A stretch of DNA of 64,000 nucleotides from Rebecca billardiae RCC1528 (lineage: Eukaryota > Haptophyta): assembly GCA_965240325.2 (NCBI GenBank), contig OZ251233.1, positions 1,550,001 to 1,614,000 of the forward strand, written 5' to 3'. This document shows positions 61,934 to 64,000 of this stretch, piece by piece. The notes below the pieces were generated by a model, which was given only the letters and a program-made list of their open reading frames with translations, searched no databases and was not told where the DNA came from. The position numbers and the translations under genes are program-made. How positions within the stretch are numbered: the stretch's first letter is position 1; each line of letters opens with the position of its first letter.

Positions 61934-62669
61934 CGCGCCGGTGATGCGGTGAAGCGTTCGAGCGCGGCAGGCTCGGTGCAGGGGTGTTCTCTGTCTCCGA
62001 CTGCCTGCTGGCTCAGGCCGAGCATGTGTAACTACCCGAGTTGCCGCGGGCCGTGACCCACCGTGACCGTCCGACGCGGTCGGCCAGTGGCGACTCCGCC
62101 GCTGCGCCAACCGCGCGGTGTCAGTTGTCACTACGGTGCCTCACTCGGCGGCGGCGCACTCTAAGTAGCAGTAGTGAGTAGTTCAATTCGGATGGAATCC
62201 GCCGAGTATAGCCCGCTGATTTAATATATTTAAAAAGTTATACTATATATAATTAATTTATTTAGTAAAGTCCGGGTACTATGCTGTTTCCTAATCAGTA
62301 ATTGTCTTCATGCTCTTCAGTCAGTCAGGCCGGCCCGCGGCGTTCGCGGACCGTGCGGCCGCGGGGCGTGCCGCTGGTGGTGGTGCACCGCAGCGCCGCC
62401 GCGGTCCACGGTCCGAGGCGCGCCGACGCGTCCTCAATCAGGCTGAGGCGCAACGCCCCCCGGCCGAAGCAGCAGTCAGGGTGGAACGGGCGTCACAGCG
62501 TCCTTGCCGTAGTCGCCCCACGGCTCGGAGCCACCGCCGTCCGCCACGTCCACGACTGAGCTCGTCGTCGTCTCGCACAGCCACGCAACACGCATCAATC
62601 ACGCGGCGACCGCCACGTCGACTCCTCGACCGGATGAAGCCGGGCCACACCGAGCAGAGTCGTCGTCGG
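61934..62669. other. intergenic
   Basis: A short A/T-rich block near 62220-62270 and a GC-rich block at 62330-62600, without a supported gene. Confidence 0.6.
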
Positions 62670-63358
62670 TTAGTTGAAGTACGAGAGTTGCTCCGCGCCC
62701 GGCGCCGCCTGCTCAACGAGCGTGGCGGGGCCGCGCGAGAAGGGCGGCAGAATGCCGGGCCCGCACCAGGTGTGATGGCTGGGCAGCCGATCGAGCTGGG
62801 CGGCGTCGCTCCCGCCGAATGCACGCGTGATGCGCGGTTGCCGCTGAGCCGCTGCGGCCGTTGACGACATACCCGCGGCGCAGCGCGGCGGGAGCGCGAT
62901 GCCCTCGTGCGGATGTGACGTGGCCGGCTGGCTGGCGCCCACGCCGTTGCTCGCCTCCAGCGACGTGGGCGGCAGCTGGCCGGGCGCGAACGCCCGGCCG
63001 ACGGTCACAGGTGGGCGGCGTTGCCGCTGCTGCGCCTGCTGCCCTGCCTGCGCCGGCAGTGCAACGACGTTGTTGCCGCCCGGCCCCGCCACGATGACGT
63101 GCGCCTCCCCGGCTGGCTTTTGGTGCCCGCCCAGCTCTGCATTGGCGCCCGTCGCCGCGGCCGCGTGCGCGAGCACGGGCTGCCCCTGCCCCTGCTGCGG
63201 TGGCGCGAGCTGCGCCGCCTGCATCAGCTGCGGCTGGTAGCCATAAATGGAGCCGCCGATGAACAGGCTGTCGCGCATGCCGCCCACGCCGGCCGGCGCG
63301 GGCGGGGCGGGGCAGGCGCCGACGTGCGGCGCCGGCTCGGCGGAGGGCTGCTGCGGCG

Positions 63359-63393
<35 letters not shown>

Positions 63394-63606
63394 GACGGCG
63401 ACTGCTGCGGATGGAACGGCTGCGGCTGCTGGAAGAGCACGGAGGTCGCCCCCTTCCAGAACGCAGACACCTTGGACTGGTCGAGCAGCGCGGGGGTGGT
63501 GCCGTAGGAGGACGCCAGCACGGCGCCTCCGCCCGGCCCACCGGCGTGCGCGTGCATCGGACCGAGCATGTTGAGCGAGAGGCACTGCTGCTGCCCGACC
63601 ACCCCG

Positions 63607-63651
<45 letters not shown>

Positions 63652-64000
63652 AGGCCGCCAGCCAGCAGCAGCGCGCGGTGGTCCCCGTGCATCTGCACGC
63701 CATGCTGGTGGCGCTCTGCCACTGCGGCAGCAGCAGCAGCTGCTGCTGCCGCGGCGGCGGCGCGATGTGGCTGCTGCTGCGCCACCGCGTGCACCTTGGG
63801 GTGGATCGGGAACGCGGGCACTGATGAGCTCTGCATCGCAATCGCTCCGCCCGGCCCACACGCCACGCCACCCATGCCAAAAGCGGCGTGCACCGCGCCG
63901 TTGCACGCGTCAGGGAAGTTGAGTTTGCGCCCAAGGATGCGCGCTTGTGAGTCGTACGCCCGTGCCGCCTCCTCGGACGACGAAAAGACGCCCAGGTGGA
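62670..64000 (-). CDS. AP2/ERF-domain protein with poly-Gln tracts (5' part cut by window edge)
   Basis: The frame enters from beyond the right edge and stops at 62670; 443 codons are visible. The first visible residues are the second half of an AP2 domain: HLGVFSSSEEAARAYDSQAR, then KLNFP. A long disordered tail follows, rich in Gln, Ala, Gly and Pro, with CAG-type Gln runs (63353-63400 and 63606-63652 on the plus strand as CTG/TGC). It is probably a nuclear transcription regulator with a Gln-rich activation-like region. The start codon and the N-terminal half of the AP2 domain lie outside, so copy number of AP2 repeats is unknown. Confidence 0.82.

Noticed and set aside
1-64000. tRNA, rRNA, snRNA or CRISPR array
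   Set aside because: No B-box GGTTCRANNCC with a fitting cloverleaf, no rRNA core, and no regular repeat-spacer pattern found by eye; a tRNAscan or Infernal run would be decisive.

Overview
The window is nuclear DNA from a GC-rich eukaryote, most likely a unicellular marine alga. I favour a haptophyte or a similar GC-rich phytoplankton lineage, but this is inference. Coding DNA is extremely GC-rich and uses mostly G/C-ending codons, while gene-free stretches are much closer to 50% GC and carry long (TA)n and (GA)n tracts. Genes have spliceosomal introns. The gene set (CHMP5, profilin, cyclophilin H, a kanadaptin-like FHA protein, RAD7, aldonolactone oxidase, AP2/ERF proteins, trichome-birefringence-like esterase, sulfotransferases) is eukaryotic and partly plant/alga-like. 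There are no operons, rRNA genes, recognisable tRNAs or CRISPR arrays.

Layout. 0-2.3 kb: a low-gene area with a candidate FLZ-type zinc-finger ORF and a short MITE-like element. 2.3-6.9 kb: three glycan-modification genes (NXPE/PC-esterase-like, sulfotransferase, TBL-like PC-esterase). 6.9-10 kb: (TA)n tracts and a 1.95-kb element with 36-bp terminal inverted repeats. 10-21.5 kb: AP2/ERF factor, CHMP5/VPS60, a doubled MerT-MerP-like membrane protein, a secreted Cys-rich protein, an ankyrin protein, cyclophilin H and a kanadaptin-like protein. 21.5-28.8 kb: gene-free, mostly a 5.6-kb nested repeat structure bounded by a perfect 25-bp inverted repeat. 28.9-39.3 kb: a second sulfotransferase, a small membrane protein, a RAD7-like LRR protein, a SEL1-MYND protein and a Golgi-type glycosyltransferase. 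39.8-48.7 kb: one 2,964-codon, low-complexity LRR ORF without introns. 49-64 kb: a coiled-coil protein, cyclin-like protein, sugar-lactone oxidase, profilin, a four-TM protein, a second ankyrin protein, an endonuclease/exonuclease/phosphatase, a PhyH dioxygenase and the truncated end of a poly-Q AP2 protein.

Two patterns run through the window. First, most genes lie in head-to-head pairs (nine pairs, with start codons 83-443 bp apart), so bidirectional promoters seem to be the rule. Second, all nine introns whose boundaries I could fix from reading frame start with GTGCG and end in AG. Functionally, the clearest theme is secretory-pathway glycan chemistry: two sulfotransferases, two SGNH-type esterases/acyltransferases and one glycosyltransferase.

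No single gene cassette is a demonstrably new system. The best candidates for undescribed biology are the tandem MerT-HMA fusion, a shared C-terminal module in two otherwise different ankyrin proteins, and the nested inverted-repeat elements.
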